Assembly (NCBI GenBank): GCA_949288715.1
Contig: CASELH010000059.1
Span: 1-35,727 of the forward strand
DNA from: an uncultured Bacteroides sp.
Lineage (GTDB): Bacteria > Bacteroidota > Bacteroidia > Bacteroidales > Bacteroidaceae
DNA: 35,727 nt
Reading direction: 5' to 3'
Positions 1-7,063 of the stretch are shown one piece after another. Positions within the stretch are counted from its first letter, which is position 1. Each line of letters begins with the position of its first letter. Under the pieces are notes generated by a model. The model had not been told where the DNA came from. It saw nothing but the letters and a program-made list of their open reading frames with translations, and searched no databases. The translations under genes were made by a program, and so were the position numbers.

Positions 1-19
1 TCATCGCCGAAAGCGGGTG

Positions 20-50
20 CAAAAGTAGTGGGTTCCCACATAACAGCAAA
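20..50 (-). promoter_or_regulatory. Bacteroidota-type promoter for a gene off the left edge
   Basis: On the minus strand TTTG (47-50) is followed after 19 nt by TACTTTTG (20-27), an exact match to the -33 TTTG / -7 TAnnTTTG consensus of Bacteroides primary sigma promoters, with ideal spacing. Transcription would start near position 13 and run leftwards out of the window, so the driven gene is not visible. Confidence 0.6.
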
Positions 51-573
51 ATATATCAGAAAGTTTTTTCATCAAAATAATGAAGTTTTTTATTCAAATG
101 CTGAAACACAGGGAGTTATAAAGGCACATTTCCCGGAAAGGGAAGGAAGGGGATTAGGAATGTACACCATTGTATAATATATAAGGGAGAAAAATTGATG
201 TGCCTGCATCTGAGAAAAATTTCCCACCGAAGGCCCGAAAAAGGGCAAAAAAGGGAGATATCCTGACAGGCGGGGGCGGTTTTCCCGCGCAAACACGCGC
301 CATAGGGGCGCACCCTGTACGCATTTCCTACCTTCACGCTTCGGTCCATAGGGGGACGGAAGGAACGAAGAGGGAGCGAAGAAGGTACGAAGGGGGTTCG
401 AAGAAGGTAGGTAGATGGGTAGCATTTGTCAGCATAAAAAATTGTGTTTTAAGAATATACGATGGTTGAAAAGATGAAAATCTGTAAGGAAAAAGAAAAA
501 GCAGAGAGTTCTATTGTAAAATATTATTAGGAGAAACAGGATGCAGATTGTGAGGTAAAAGATTTTTATAAAT
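51..573. other. Gene-free stretch with a G/A-rich segment
   Basis: No reading frame here has family resemblance or credible composition; the possible frames overlap one another on both strands. The part from about 345 to 410 is G/A-rich with irregularly repeated CGAAG and GGTACGAA words and opens with TCCATAGGG. A similar segment lies at 23240-23312. I see no RNA gene or mobile-element end. Confidence 0.5.
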
Positions 574-626
574 AAAAAGCCCGCCCGAATGACGACGGCA
601 CAGGCCGGGAAGACATTTGGGCGGGA
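574..626 (-). terminator. Intrinsic terminator of the ftsB-like operon
   Basis: A 12-bp stem with one G.U pair is formed by 614-625 and 580-591. Read on the minus strand it is followed by a T-rich run (TTTTTATTTAT). It lies about 45 nt after the stop of the small membrane protein gene, so it ends the two-gene minus-strand operon. Confidence 0.85.
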
Positions 627-668
627 AAGGGGGACGGGTAATCAGTCGGCAAAAGAGACAAAGGGGCA

Positions 669-1010
669 CTATTTCTCGCCTTTCGCCTCTTCTTGCGGAA
701 GCCGGAACGCGGTGTACAGTTCAAGGACTGCCGCCACAGAAAGCGAGAGAATCCACTCATTGCCCTGCGTGAAGAACATCAGTCCGCCCGTAAGTAGCAG
801 GCAAAATGCGCCTAACAACTGCTGCCTGTGCAGCCGTCTGATGTTAAGACTATTGCCACGAGGAGGGGTACAGACTTGGGCAAATGCCACACACAAAGCC
901 CCTACACTATAAATATAAGGCGACAGAAACCAGCCGGTGATGTACAACGCTGCACCGGCCAAAGCCATCACGGCACCAACCGCAAAAAGACCCGGTATCA
1001 AAAACTTCAT
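669..1010 (-). CDS. Small four-helix membrane protein, function unknown
   Basis: This 113-residue protein is almost entirely hydrophobic, with likely membrane segments around residues 3-26, 30-48, 63-82 and 86-103 and a charged C-terminal tail (EEAKGEK). A basic stretch near residues 50-62 should lie between helices 2 and 3. I recognise no named family. The ATG is only 3 nt after the stop of the FtsB/DivIC-like gene, so the two are co-transcribed and probably translationally coupled, and a terminator follows. The context suggests an envelope or division-associated role, but nothing in the sequence proves this. Confidence 0.75.
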   Translation of the reverse strand: MKFLIPGLFAVGAVMALAGAALYITGWFLSPYIYSVGALCVAFAQVCTPPRGNSLNIRRLHRQQLLGAFCLLLTGGLMFFTQGNEWILSLSVAAVLELYTAFRLPQEEAKGEK

Positions 1011-1013
1011 AGC

Positions 1014-1334
1014 TTATTTCAAATCTTCGTCAAACACAAAAATATCTTCATTGGGCTTTTTCATCAGATACTTCTCGCGCGCGATGCGCTCAATAGCCCC
1101 TGAGTCGACCGAGAGTTCTTGGAGGCGCCGCGTGTTTTCTTCGTATTCTTTGGCATAGCGCTCTATTTCGTTTTGCAGACGGCTCTCCTCGCGGGCGTTT
1201 TGCAAACGGCGCAGCAGGCTGTTCTCGTCCAGGAAGCCCACTATCACAACAAACAGCAGGCACGTCACGGCATATTTGTTGGCCCAACGTTTGTGCCGAC
1301 AAAGGAAAGCCCAAAAAGATTTCATTCCATCCAT
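1014..1334 (-). CDS. FtsB/DivIC-family septum formation initiator
   Basis: The 106-residue protein has the FtsB/DivIC layout: a short basic cytoplasmic N terminus (HKRWANK), one membrane helix at about residues 21-35, a periplasmic coiled coil at about 38-75 (LLRRLQNAREESRLQNEIER), then the family-typical segment IERIAREKYLMKKPNEDIFV. Family members bridge FtsL and FtsQ in the division complex and help activate septal peptidoglycan synthesis. I chose the ATG at 1334; a second ATG lies three codons downstream, and the long in-frame extension upstream would cross the promoter region. It is divergent from dnaX and forms an operon with the following small membrane protein gene. Confidence 0.9.
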   Translation of the reverse strand: MDGMKSFWAFLCRHKRWANKYAVTCLLFVVIVGFLDENSLLRRLQNAREESRLQNEIERYAKEYEENTRRLQELSVDSGAIERIAREKYLMKKPNEDIFVFDEDLK

Positions 1335-1388
1335 AATAAAAAACGTTATAGAATAAAAAGCGAGGAACAGTATCCATGCCTTCGCTTG

Positions 1389-1396
1389 CAAAGATA
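1389..1396 (-). promoter_or_regulatory. -7 box of the ftsB-like operon promoter
   Basis: TATCTTTG on the minus strand matches TAnnTTTG exactly and lies about 55 nt upstream of the FtsB-like start codon. No convincing -33 TTTG is visible at the usual distance. It faces the dnaX promoter 33 bp away, so the two polymerase sites must overlap. Confidence 0.5.
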
Positions 1397-1429
1397 AGAG
1401 GAATAACCGAGAGTTTCTGTTTTTTTGCG

Positions 1430-1437
1430 TACATTTG
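1430..1437 (+). promoter_or_regulatory. -7 box of the dnaX promoter
   Basis: TACATTTG matches TAnnTTTG and ends 19 nt before the dnaX ATG, leaving a leader of about 12 nt. The -33 element is not clear. Confidence 0.5.
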
Positions 1438-1456
1438 CAAAAACGAACTGCCAAAT

Positions 1457-3256
1457 ATGGAAAACTATATTGTATCTGCCCGCAAATACCGCCCCTCCAC
1501 CTTCGACTCCGTGGTAGGGCAACGCGCACTCACCACAACGTTGAAAAATGCCATCAACACCGGCAAACTTGCCCATGCCTACCTCTTTTGTGGCCCCAGG
1601 GGCGTGGGAAAAACCACGTGCGCCCGCATCTTCGCCAAGACCATCAACTGCCTGCATCCCACCTCCGATGGAGAAGCATGCAATGAATGCGAATCGTGCA
1701 AAGCCTTCAACGAGCAACGTTCGTACAACATCCACGAGCTGGATGCCGCCTCCAACAACTCCGTCGACGACATCCGCCAATTGGTAGAACAAGTACGCAT
1801 CCCGCCACAAATAGGCAAATACAAAGTCTACATCATCGACGAGGTGCACATGCTCTCCACCTCGGCCTTCAACGCCTTCCTCAAAACCCTGGAAGAGCCA
1901 CCCCACCACGCCATCTTCATCCTGGCCACGACAGAAAAACACAAGATTCTGCCCACCATCCTCTCCCGCTGCCAGATATATGATTTCAATAGAATCGGAG
2001 TGGAAGACATCGTGGCACACCTGGCCTACGTAGCGTCGAAAGAAGGAATCAGCGCCGAACCGGAAGCCTTGAACGTCATTGCACTGAAAGCCGACGGAGG
2101 CATGCGCGACGCCCTCTCCATATTCGACCAAGTGGTAAGCTTCACCGGAGGGCACATCACCTACCAAAGCGTCATCGAAAACCTCAATGTGCTGGACTAT
2201 GAATACTACTTCAAGATGACCAGCCTCTGCCTGGAGAACAAAATACCCGACGCCTTACTCCTGCTCAACGAAATACTGAACAAAGGCTTCGACGCAGGCC
2301 ATTTCATCACCGGACTGTCGTCACACCTGCGCGACCTGCTCGTAAGCAAAGACCCCGTCACCCTGCCTCTGCTCGAGGTAGGCGCCAGCATCCGCCAGCG
2401 CTATCAGGCACAAGCCCAGCAGTGCCCACTGCCTTTCCTCTACCGGGCCATGAAACTGAGCAACGACTGCGACCTGAACTACCGCACAAGCAAAAACAAG
2501 CGGCTGCTGGTGGAACTGACCCTCATACAAATAGCCCAACTTACCGAGGCAGGAGACGAACTGCCGGGGGGGCGTAGCCCTAAAGAGTCAGCCCCATTAA
2601 AACCCGCCTTCAGCCAAGCCCGCCCAGCCCAGGCGCAGCCTGCCGCCCCCTCTGCACCGCAAGGCACCACAGCCACACCACAAAAGCCGGCCCCCCAGAC
2701 ACAGCCACCCGCGCAGCAACGCCCGCCACTGGCCACAGCACTGGCAGACAAAGAAAAAGAGCATAAAAAAGTGCCCAGCCTCAAAAAGGCAGGCCTCGGC
2801 GTATCCATAAAATACACCGAACAAGCACAACGCACGCAGGTCGTGGCCGAAGCCCCTGCCCCACCGGCAAGCACGCCCGCCGAAGAAGACGACTACATCG
2901 TCAATGAGCGCGACATAAACGACTATTGGAAAGAATATGCACGCCAGATGCCCCACGAACAAATTGCCATGGCGCGGCGGATGCAGGCCATGCACGTCGG
3001 CCTGCTGAATGAAAACACTTTTGAGGCGGTAGTAGACAACGACATCATCGCCAAAGAATTTACCTCACTCGCGCCCTCCATACAAGAATACCTGCGCGCA
3101 AAACTGAAGAACAGGCGCATCACCATGAACGTGCGAATTGCCGCCCCCGCCGAAAAGAAACAAGCCTATGGCCGCAAAGAAAAATTCCAAATGATGGCAC
3201 AAAAAAACAGCGCACTCATGGAATTGAAGGAACGCTTCGGACTTGAATTCTATTGA
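1457..3256 (+). CDS. dnaX: DNA polymerase III subunit gamma/tau
   Basis: This 599-residue protein is the ATPase of the clamp loader, which opens the beta clamp and, as tau, links polymerase cores and helicase. The AAA+ domain has the Walker A motif GPRGVGKT (46-53), a zinc module with C65, C75, C78 and C81, a Walker B-like DEVHMLS and the SRC motif in TILSRCQIYDF. A Pro/Ala/Gln-rich linker (about 376-440) leads to a C-terminal domain that would contact the polymerase. The start at MENYIVSARKYRP fits the family N terminus; the upstream in-frame ATG at 1376 would include the promoter. No correctly phased slippery site is seen near the linker, so a separate short gamma form is not predicted. Confidence 0.97.
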   Translation: MENYIVSARKYRPSTFDSVVGQRALTTTLKNAINTGKLAHAYLFCGPRGVGKTTCARIFAKTINCLHPTSDGEACNECESCKAFNEQRSYNIHELDAASNNSVDDIRQLVEQVRIPPQIGKYKVYIIDEVHMLSTSAFNAFLKTLEEPPHHAIFILATTEKHKILPTILSRCQIYDFNRIGVEDIVAHLAYVASKEGISAEPEALNVIALKADGGMRDALSIFDQVVSFTGGHITYQSVIENLNVLDYEYYFKMTSLCLENKIPDALLLLNEILNKGFDAGHFITGLSSHLRDLLVSKDPVTLPLLEVGASIRQRYQAQAQQCPLPFLYRAMKLSNDCDLNYRTSKNKRLLVELTLIQIAQLTEAGDELPGGRSPKESAPLKPAFSQARPAQAQPAAPSAPQGTTATPQKPAPQTQPPAQQRPPLATALADKEKEHKKVPSLKKAGLGVSIKYTEQAQRTQVVAEAPAPPASTPAEEDDYIVNERDINDYWKEYARQMPHEQIAMARRMQAMHVGLLNENTFEAVVDNDIIAKEFTSLAPSIQEYLRAKLKNRRITMNVRIAAPAEKKQAYGRKEKFQMMAQKNSALMELKERFGLEFY

Positions 3257-3351
3257 AAACCCGCTAACCAGACATGCCTGCCACTATTTAGACGATATAC
3301 AAATTAAGTCAAAAAACGCCCGAAAAGATAACAACAAACGGGGAAAAGCAT

Positions 3352-3359
3352 TACATTTG
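3352..3359 (+). promoter_or_regulatory. -7 box of the ferredoxin promoter
   Basis: TACATTTG matches TAnnTTTG and lies 41 nt upstream of the ferredoxin ATG in the gap after dnaX. No good -33 TTTG is present, so this rests on the -7 box and position alone. Confidence 0.45.
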
Positions 3360-3400
3360 CCGCATCAAATTTGAACTATCAACTTAAAACTACAACAAAA

Positions 3401-3571
3401 ATGGCTTACGTAATTAGTGACGACTGCATCGCTTGCGGAACTTGCATTGACGAGTGTCCGGTAGGCGCAATCTCTGAAGGTGACAAGTATTCTATCGACC
3501 CCGAAGCCTGCACCGAGTGCGGCACTTGTGCAAGTGTTTGCCCCTCTGAGGCTATCCACTTGGGTGAATAA
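3401..3571 (+). CDS. 2[4Fe-4S] ferredoxin
   Basis: This 56-residue bacterial ferredoxin is a low-potential electron carrier, typically partnering pyruvate:ferredoxin oxidoreductase or hydrogenase in anaerobes. Two cluster motifs are visible: CIACGTCIDECP in the N-terminal half and CTECGTCASVCP in the C-terminal half, the classic clostridial-type pair in which the fourth cysteine of each motif serves the other cluster. The ATG gives the canonical MAYVISDDCIACG start; the upstream TTG start would add residues untypical of the family. It is monocistronic, with a -7 box upstream and a strong terminator 25 nt after the stop. Confidence 0.95.
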   Translation: MAYVISDDCIACGTCIDECPVGAISEGDKYSIDPEACTECGTCASVCPSEAIHLGE

Positions 3572-3594
3572 TCAGTCACCTGTCTTATCAGTAA

Positions 3595-3629
3595 TAAAAA
3601 AGGATGCATCTGCGGTGCGTCCTTTTTTA
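3595..3629 (+). terminator. Intrinsic terminator after the ferredoxin gene
   Basis: The stem is AGGATGCA (3601-3608) against TGCGTCCT (3616-3623), with one G.U pair and a 7-nt loop, followed by a T6 run. A-residues before the stem extend the pairing and could also let it work on the other strand, ending the convergent AraC gene. Confidence 0.88.
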
Positions 3630-3684
3630 TTTCCTACCCCCATAGCGCCACTGTGGGCAAGGTATTTGCGAGCAAGAGATTGAG

Positions 3685-4533
3685 TCACTTAAAACTTCTC
3701 CGGTAGTCCATTGGCGACATCCCTGTCATCCGCCGGAAGTAGCGGCACATATAAGACACATCCTCAAAGTGCAGAGCGTCAGCAATGCCTTTGACGGGTA
3801 CATCCGTATTGACCAGATAAGTCTTGATTTCCGTCACGGTCTGCCGGTCCAACATCTCTTTGGGCGACATCTGCAAGTGCTTCCGGCAGAGCTTATACAG
3901 GTAGGTCGTGGTGATGGAGAGTCGGCTGGCGTAGAATGCCACCTCACGCGTTTCCCGGCAATGCAATGACACCAGCTTGAAGAAGCGGGTGATGAGCATC
4001 CACGCATGGCTTCCCTCATTGCCATGCGCCTTGCCCGGCCCGCTACGCATCACTTCCGTATCGATGGCTATCAGCAGGTTGCGGATGCTGTTTTTCAACA
4101 TTTCTTCCTGGCTGGCTTTGTCTTCCATGCGCTCCATCCAGCCTAACTGCCGCCACCAGGCATCCAGCAAGTCTTTCTGGGCAGCTGACGTGCGGAATAC
4201 GGGGCTTCCATACAATACGTCCCAAAAACGGTCGGAGAGCGGCTTGTAGATGGCTTCTTCTACCACATCATAGGCAAACGAGGCATAGCGGACGGAGAAC
4301 AGGGCGGAACTCCGCTCTATCGAAAAAGTACCATCATAGAGCAACACGACGAAATCGCCCCGGCGCAAGGGGCGTCGCTTGAAATTGACCGTCGCGACCG
4401 CGCAACCAGACGTGACAAACAAGGCGATGCAGCCGTTGGTGTCAACCAGACCGCCGTGGCTTTGCCGCAAATCCGTTATTCCTGCCGAAAACAGTGCATC
4501 GTCTGGCCGTAATGAATACTTGATAGCTTGCAT
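3685..4533 (-). CDS. AraC-family transcriptional regulator
   Basis: This 282-residue protein has an N-terminal effector or dimerisation region (about 1-170, no recognised cupin motif) and a C-terminal AraC double helix-turn-helix (about 185-282). The signature region LSITTTYLYKLCRKHLQMSP comes first; the second helix-turn-helix is VKGIADALHFEDVSYMCRYFRRMTGMSPMDYR. Such proteins are usually ligand-responsive activators of adjacent genes. The ATG at 4533 follows a good purine-rich ribosome site (GGAGGAAAG), unusual for Bacteroidota, which settles the start over a much longer in-frame extension. It is transcribed away from the MATE transporter gene, its likely target. Confidence 0.9.
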   Translation of the reverse strand: MQAIKYSLRPDDALFSAGITDLRQSHGGLVDTNGCIALFVTSGCAVATVNFKRRPLRRGDFVVLLYDGTFSIERSSALFSVRYASFAYDVVEEAIYKPLSDRFWDVLYGSPVFRTSAAQKDLLDAWWRQLGWMERMEDKASQEEMLKNSIRNLLIAIDTEVMRSGPGKAHGNEGSHAWMLITRFFKLVSLHCRETREVAFYASRLSITTTYLYKLCRKHLQMSPKEMLDRQTVTEIKTYLVNTDVPVKGIADALHFEDVSYMCRYFRRMTGMSPMDYRRSFK

Positions 4534-4559
4534 GGTGTCTTTCCTCCAGATTACCCGTG

Positions 4560-4567
4560 CAAAGATA
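4560..4567 (-). promoter_or_regulatory. -7 box of the AraC regulator promoter
   Basis: TATCTTTG on the minus strand matches TAnnTTTG and ends about 26 nt before the regulator's ATG, placing the GGAGGAAAG ribosome site in a short leader. The -33 element is unclear, as expected for a regulated promoter. Confidence 0.5.
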
Positions 4568-4635
4568 AGGGATGTCGTGCCAACATCCATAGGTTTGTAT
4601 CGAAAAGTACCGTTGTTGGCAAGATTATTCAAGCG

Positions 4636-4663
4636 TTTGTGTGGCAAAACCGTTCTACCTTTG
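4636..4663 (+). promoter_or_regulatory. Promoter of the MATE transporter gene
   Basis: TTTG (4636-4639) and TACCTTTG (4656-4663) are 16 nt apart, slightly tighter than the usual 19-21 nt. The shortened spacing fits a promoter needing an activator, plausibly the divergent AraC protein. The start codon is 35 nt downstream. Confidence 0.55.
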
Positions 4664-4698
4664 CAACCGTTCAACACCATTAGATATAACATAAGAAT

Positions 4699-6075
4699 AT
4701 GGAAAAAGACGCAATTGATTTCAAGCACACAAATGTCTCGACTTTGTACCGCAAACTGCTTATCCCCACCTTGCTGGGCACTTTGTCCATATCGGCTATG
4801 ACCACAATAGACGGTATCTTCGTGGGGCACGGTGTGGGCAGCGAGGGGGTTGCCGCGGTCAATATCGTCGGGCCCGTGTATCAGGTGTTTTCCGGCATAG
4901 GGCTGATGCTCGGTGCCGGGTGCTCCGTGGTCGTGTCCATCCAGATGGCAAAACAGAAGATAAAAACGGCACGGATGAACTTGACGCAGGCCTTGCTATT
5001 CTCCACCTTGCTGACTGCCGTGGTATGCGTGCTTGCCATGCTGTTTCCCCAGTGGTCTGCACGTCTGCTGGGGTCGTCCGAGACGTTGCTCCCGCTGGCC
5101 AGCGATTACCTGTTTTGGATTATGCCAAGCTATGTGTTCCAGATGTGGAGCCTCATCGGGCTGTTCATCATCCGCCTGGACGGCGCGCCCAAAGTCGCGA
5201 TGTGGTGCAATGTCGTGTCAGCGCTGATGAACATCGTGCTGGACTGGTTGATGATTTTCCCCCTCGGCTGGGGTGTGAAGGGCGCGGCTATCGCCACCTC
5301 CATCAGCATGATGACCGGCGGCATCATCGCGCTTGCCTATCTCCTGTTTTATGCCCGGACCTTGAAGCCCGTCTTGCCGAAGTTGAGCCGGAAAAGCCTG
5401 TGCCTTTCCCTGCACAACGTCGGCTACCATTGCCGCATCGGTTCACCCTCGTTGCTGGGCGAAATGACGCTGGCGGTGCTTATCTTCATGGGCAACCTCA
5501 TGTTCATGAAACTCCTGGGGGATGACGGCGTGGCTGCCTTCGGTATTGCCTGCTACTACACGCCTTTCTTCTTCAACATCGGGAATGCAGTGGCCCAGTC
5601 GGCACAGCCCATTATCAGCTACAATTACGGCATCTCCCGCTGGGACTATGTGGCAAAAGCACGCCGACTGCTGCTTGCTACCTCCCTACTGTGCGGTCTG
5701 GTCGTCATGGCACTGTTCTTGCTCGTGCCGCATCTGCTGGTCGCCCTGTTCCTAAATTCCGACAGCACGGCCGCCCACATTGCGCAAGACGGGTTCCCTT
5801 ACTACGCCATCGGCATCCCGTTCTTCATCCTGAATGTCGCCATCGTAGGCTATTGCCAAAGCATTGAGCGGATGAGGGCGGCCATGACGTTTGTCTTCTT
5901 GCGGGGAATAGGGCTATTGATACCCATCTTCCTCTTGCTACCTCTGCTGCTGGGAACGGAAGGCATCTGGCTTTCCATGCCCTTGGCGGAAATCCTGACG
6001 CTGGCAGTGATAGGCGGGTGGTGGCTTCTGGCGCATAACCATACGGATGCCTCCGACGTCCACATTGTAACTTAA
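4699..6075 (+). CDS. MATE-family multidrug/organic-cation efflux transporter
   Basis: This 458-residue protein has about twelve membrane helices in two related halves, typical of MATE antiporters that export drugs or metabolites using Na+ or H+ gradients. Diagnostic stretches are the N-terminal segment IPTLLGTLSISAMTTIDGIF, with the family-like VGHGVGSEGVAAVNIVGP after it, and in the second half GIACYYTPFFFNIGNAVAQS and QPIISYNYG. The length is normal and no helix is missing. It is divergent from the AraC gene, with only 165 bp between start codons, the usual arrangement for a regulator and its pump. The substrate cannot be read from the sequence. Confidence 0.92.
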   Translation: MEKDAIDFKHTNVSTLYRKLLIPTLLGTLSISAMTTIDGIFVGHGVGSEGVAAVNIVGPVYQVFSGIGLMLGAGCSVVVSIQMAKQKIKTARMNLTQALLFSTLLTAVVCVLAMLFPQWSARLLGSSETLLPLASDYLFWIMPSYVFQMWSLIGLFIIRLDGAPKVAMWCNVVSALMNIVLDWLMIFPLGWGVKGAAIATSISMMTGGIIALAYLLFYARTLKPVLPKLSRKSLCLSLHNVGYHCRIGSPSLLGEMTLAVLIFMGNLMFMKLLGDDGVAAFGIACYYTPFFFNIGNAVAQSAQPIISYNYGISRWDYVAKARRLLLATSLLCGLVVMALFLLVPHLLVALFLNSDSTAAHIAQDGFPYYAIGIPFFILNVAIVGYCQSIERMRAAMTFVFLRGIGLLIPIFLLLPLLLGTEGIWLSMPLAEILTLAVIGGWWLLAHNHTDASDVHIVT

Positions 6076-6258
6076 CTGCATTTTGGACTCCAGCCATGCC
6101 ATTGCGTCAGCATATTGACGATAAAGAGGACTGCCGAATTTCGTAAATTAACGAAACAGGACTTGTAAGCTCCGCTATCATTCAACAGAAAAGACGGAGC
6201 GTAAGAGCCAATGGGCGTTTTTTAACATTAGGATAAACGGAACGTGATTTTTTGTTTC

Positions 6259-6266
6259 TATTTTTG
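6259..6266 (+). promoter_or_regulatory. -7 box of the Nudix gene promoter
   Basis: TATTTTTG matches TAnnTTTG and ends 25 nt before the Nudix start codon. No clear -33 TTTG is present. The rest of the 6076-6291 gap shows only a weak 6-bp inverted repeat (6169-6174 / 6195-6200) before a T6 run, a possible but poor terminator for the transporter gene. Confidence 0.45.
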
Positions 6267-6291
6267 CCTAAGTAAATGATATGCAAAGATT

Positions 6292-6921
6292 ATGGATAAA
6301 CAAGAGCAGGAACACCAATGGTTGGAATGGGCTAAAGAGCTTCAGTTTATTGCGCAAGCGGGGCTGACTTATACAAAAGACCCTTTTGACAAAGAGCGTT
6401 TTGAACGTGTCCGGGAAATTGCAGCCGAGATAATGAGCTTGCAGAGCGGGCTTTCTTTGGCAAAGGTGAAAGATTTGTTTTGCAATGAAACGGGGTTTCA
6501 AACACCAAAGCTCGACACCCGCGCGGCTATTTTCAAAGATAATAAGATTCTGCTGGTAGAAGAAAATGACGGGACTTGGTCCATGCCCGGCGGGTGGGTG
6601 GATGTGATGGAGACCGTCAAGTCGAACACCGTCAAGGAAGTGAAAGAAGAAGCCGGGCTTGATGTAGAAGCGGTGCGGGTCATCGCTTTGCACGACCGCA
6701 ATTTGCACAATCAGCCTCCATACGCTTACAACGTCTGCAAGGTGTTTGTGCTTTGCGAGGTAAAAGGGGGCTGTTTTCATCCGAATATAGAGACCGTGGG
6801 AAGCGGCTATTTCGGATTGGACGAACTGCCTCCATTGTCGGTGGACAAGAACAGTTATCAACAAATAGAAATGTGCTTTACCGCCCGTTCGGACAAGGAC
6901 TGGCAGGTGGAATTCGACTAA
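6292..6921 (+). CDS. Nudix hydrolase with N-terminal Nudix-associated helical domain
   Basis: This 209-residue enzyme begins with a helical region (about 1-65; QEHQWLEWAKELQFIAQAGL) resembling the NUDIX_N domain found in many hydrolases of this subgroup, followed by the Nudix fold (about 74-205). The Nudix box runs from G101: G-x5-E107-x7-K115-E116-V-K-E119-E120-A-G122. It is complete except that the usual Arg of the REUXEE core is Lys115; the metal-binding glutamates are all present. Family members hydrolyse nucleoside-diphosphate-linked compounds such as ADP-ribose or NAD-type substrates. The specific substrate is unknown. It sits between an efflux gene and an acetyltransferase remnant, with no operon partner on this strand. 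Confidence 0.9.
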   Translation: MDKQEQEHQWLEWAKELQFIAQAGLTYTKDPFDKERFERVREIAAEIMSLQSGLSLAKVKDLFCNETGFQTPKLDTRAAIFKDNKILLVEENDGTWSMPGGWVDVMETVKSNTVKEVKEEAGLDVEAVRVIALHDRNLHNQPPYAYNVCKVFVLCEVKGGCFHPNIETVGSGYFGLDELPPLSVDKNSYQQIEMCFTARSDKDWQVEFD

Positions 6922-6938
6922 AAATGCAATGCTGATGA

Positions 6939-7052
6939 AAACTGAATACGAGAGTAGCCCGTTCCATCCCTGCCAACTGCGTGGCAGTGGGCAATCCTTG
7001 CCGCGTGATTAAGCAGATTGACAACAGTACCAGCAGACTATCGATTCAATAG
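6939..7052 (+). pseudogene. 3' remnant of a sugar O-acetyltransferase (hexapeptide-repeat) gene
   Basis: In one plus-strand frame this gap translates to a stop-bounded peptide containing VARSIPANCVAVGNPC followed by RVIKQID, the characteristic C-terminal end of maltose/galactoside-type sugar O-acetyltransferases, with the conserved IPA-x3-AVGNPCR motif. Only about 25 codons are recognisable; an in-frame TGA (6936-6938) lies just upstream and there is no room for the left-handed helix or catalytic His. A TAG closes it at 7050-7052. It therefore looks like the tail of a gene deleted when the present neighbours were joined. It cannot be functional as it stands. Confidence 0.7.
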
Positions 7053-7063
7053 TAGCCGGGATT

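Noticed and set aside
3202-3208. In-phase A AAA AAC slippery heptamer in dnaX
   Set aside because: It lies 17 codons from the end of the gene, far downstream of where a gamma-producing frameshift is expected. Other A-runs nearer the linker are out of phase.
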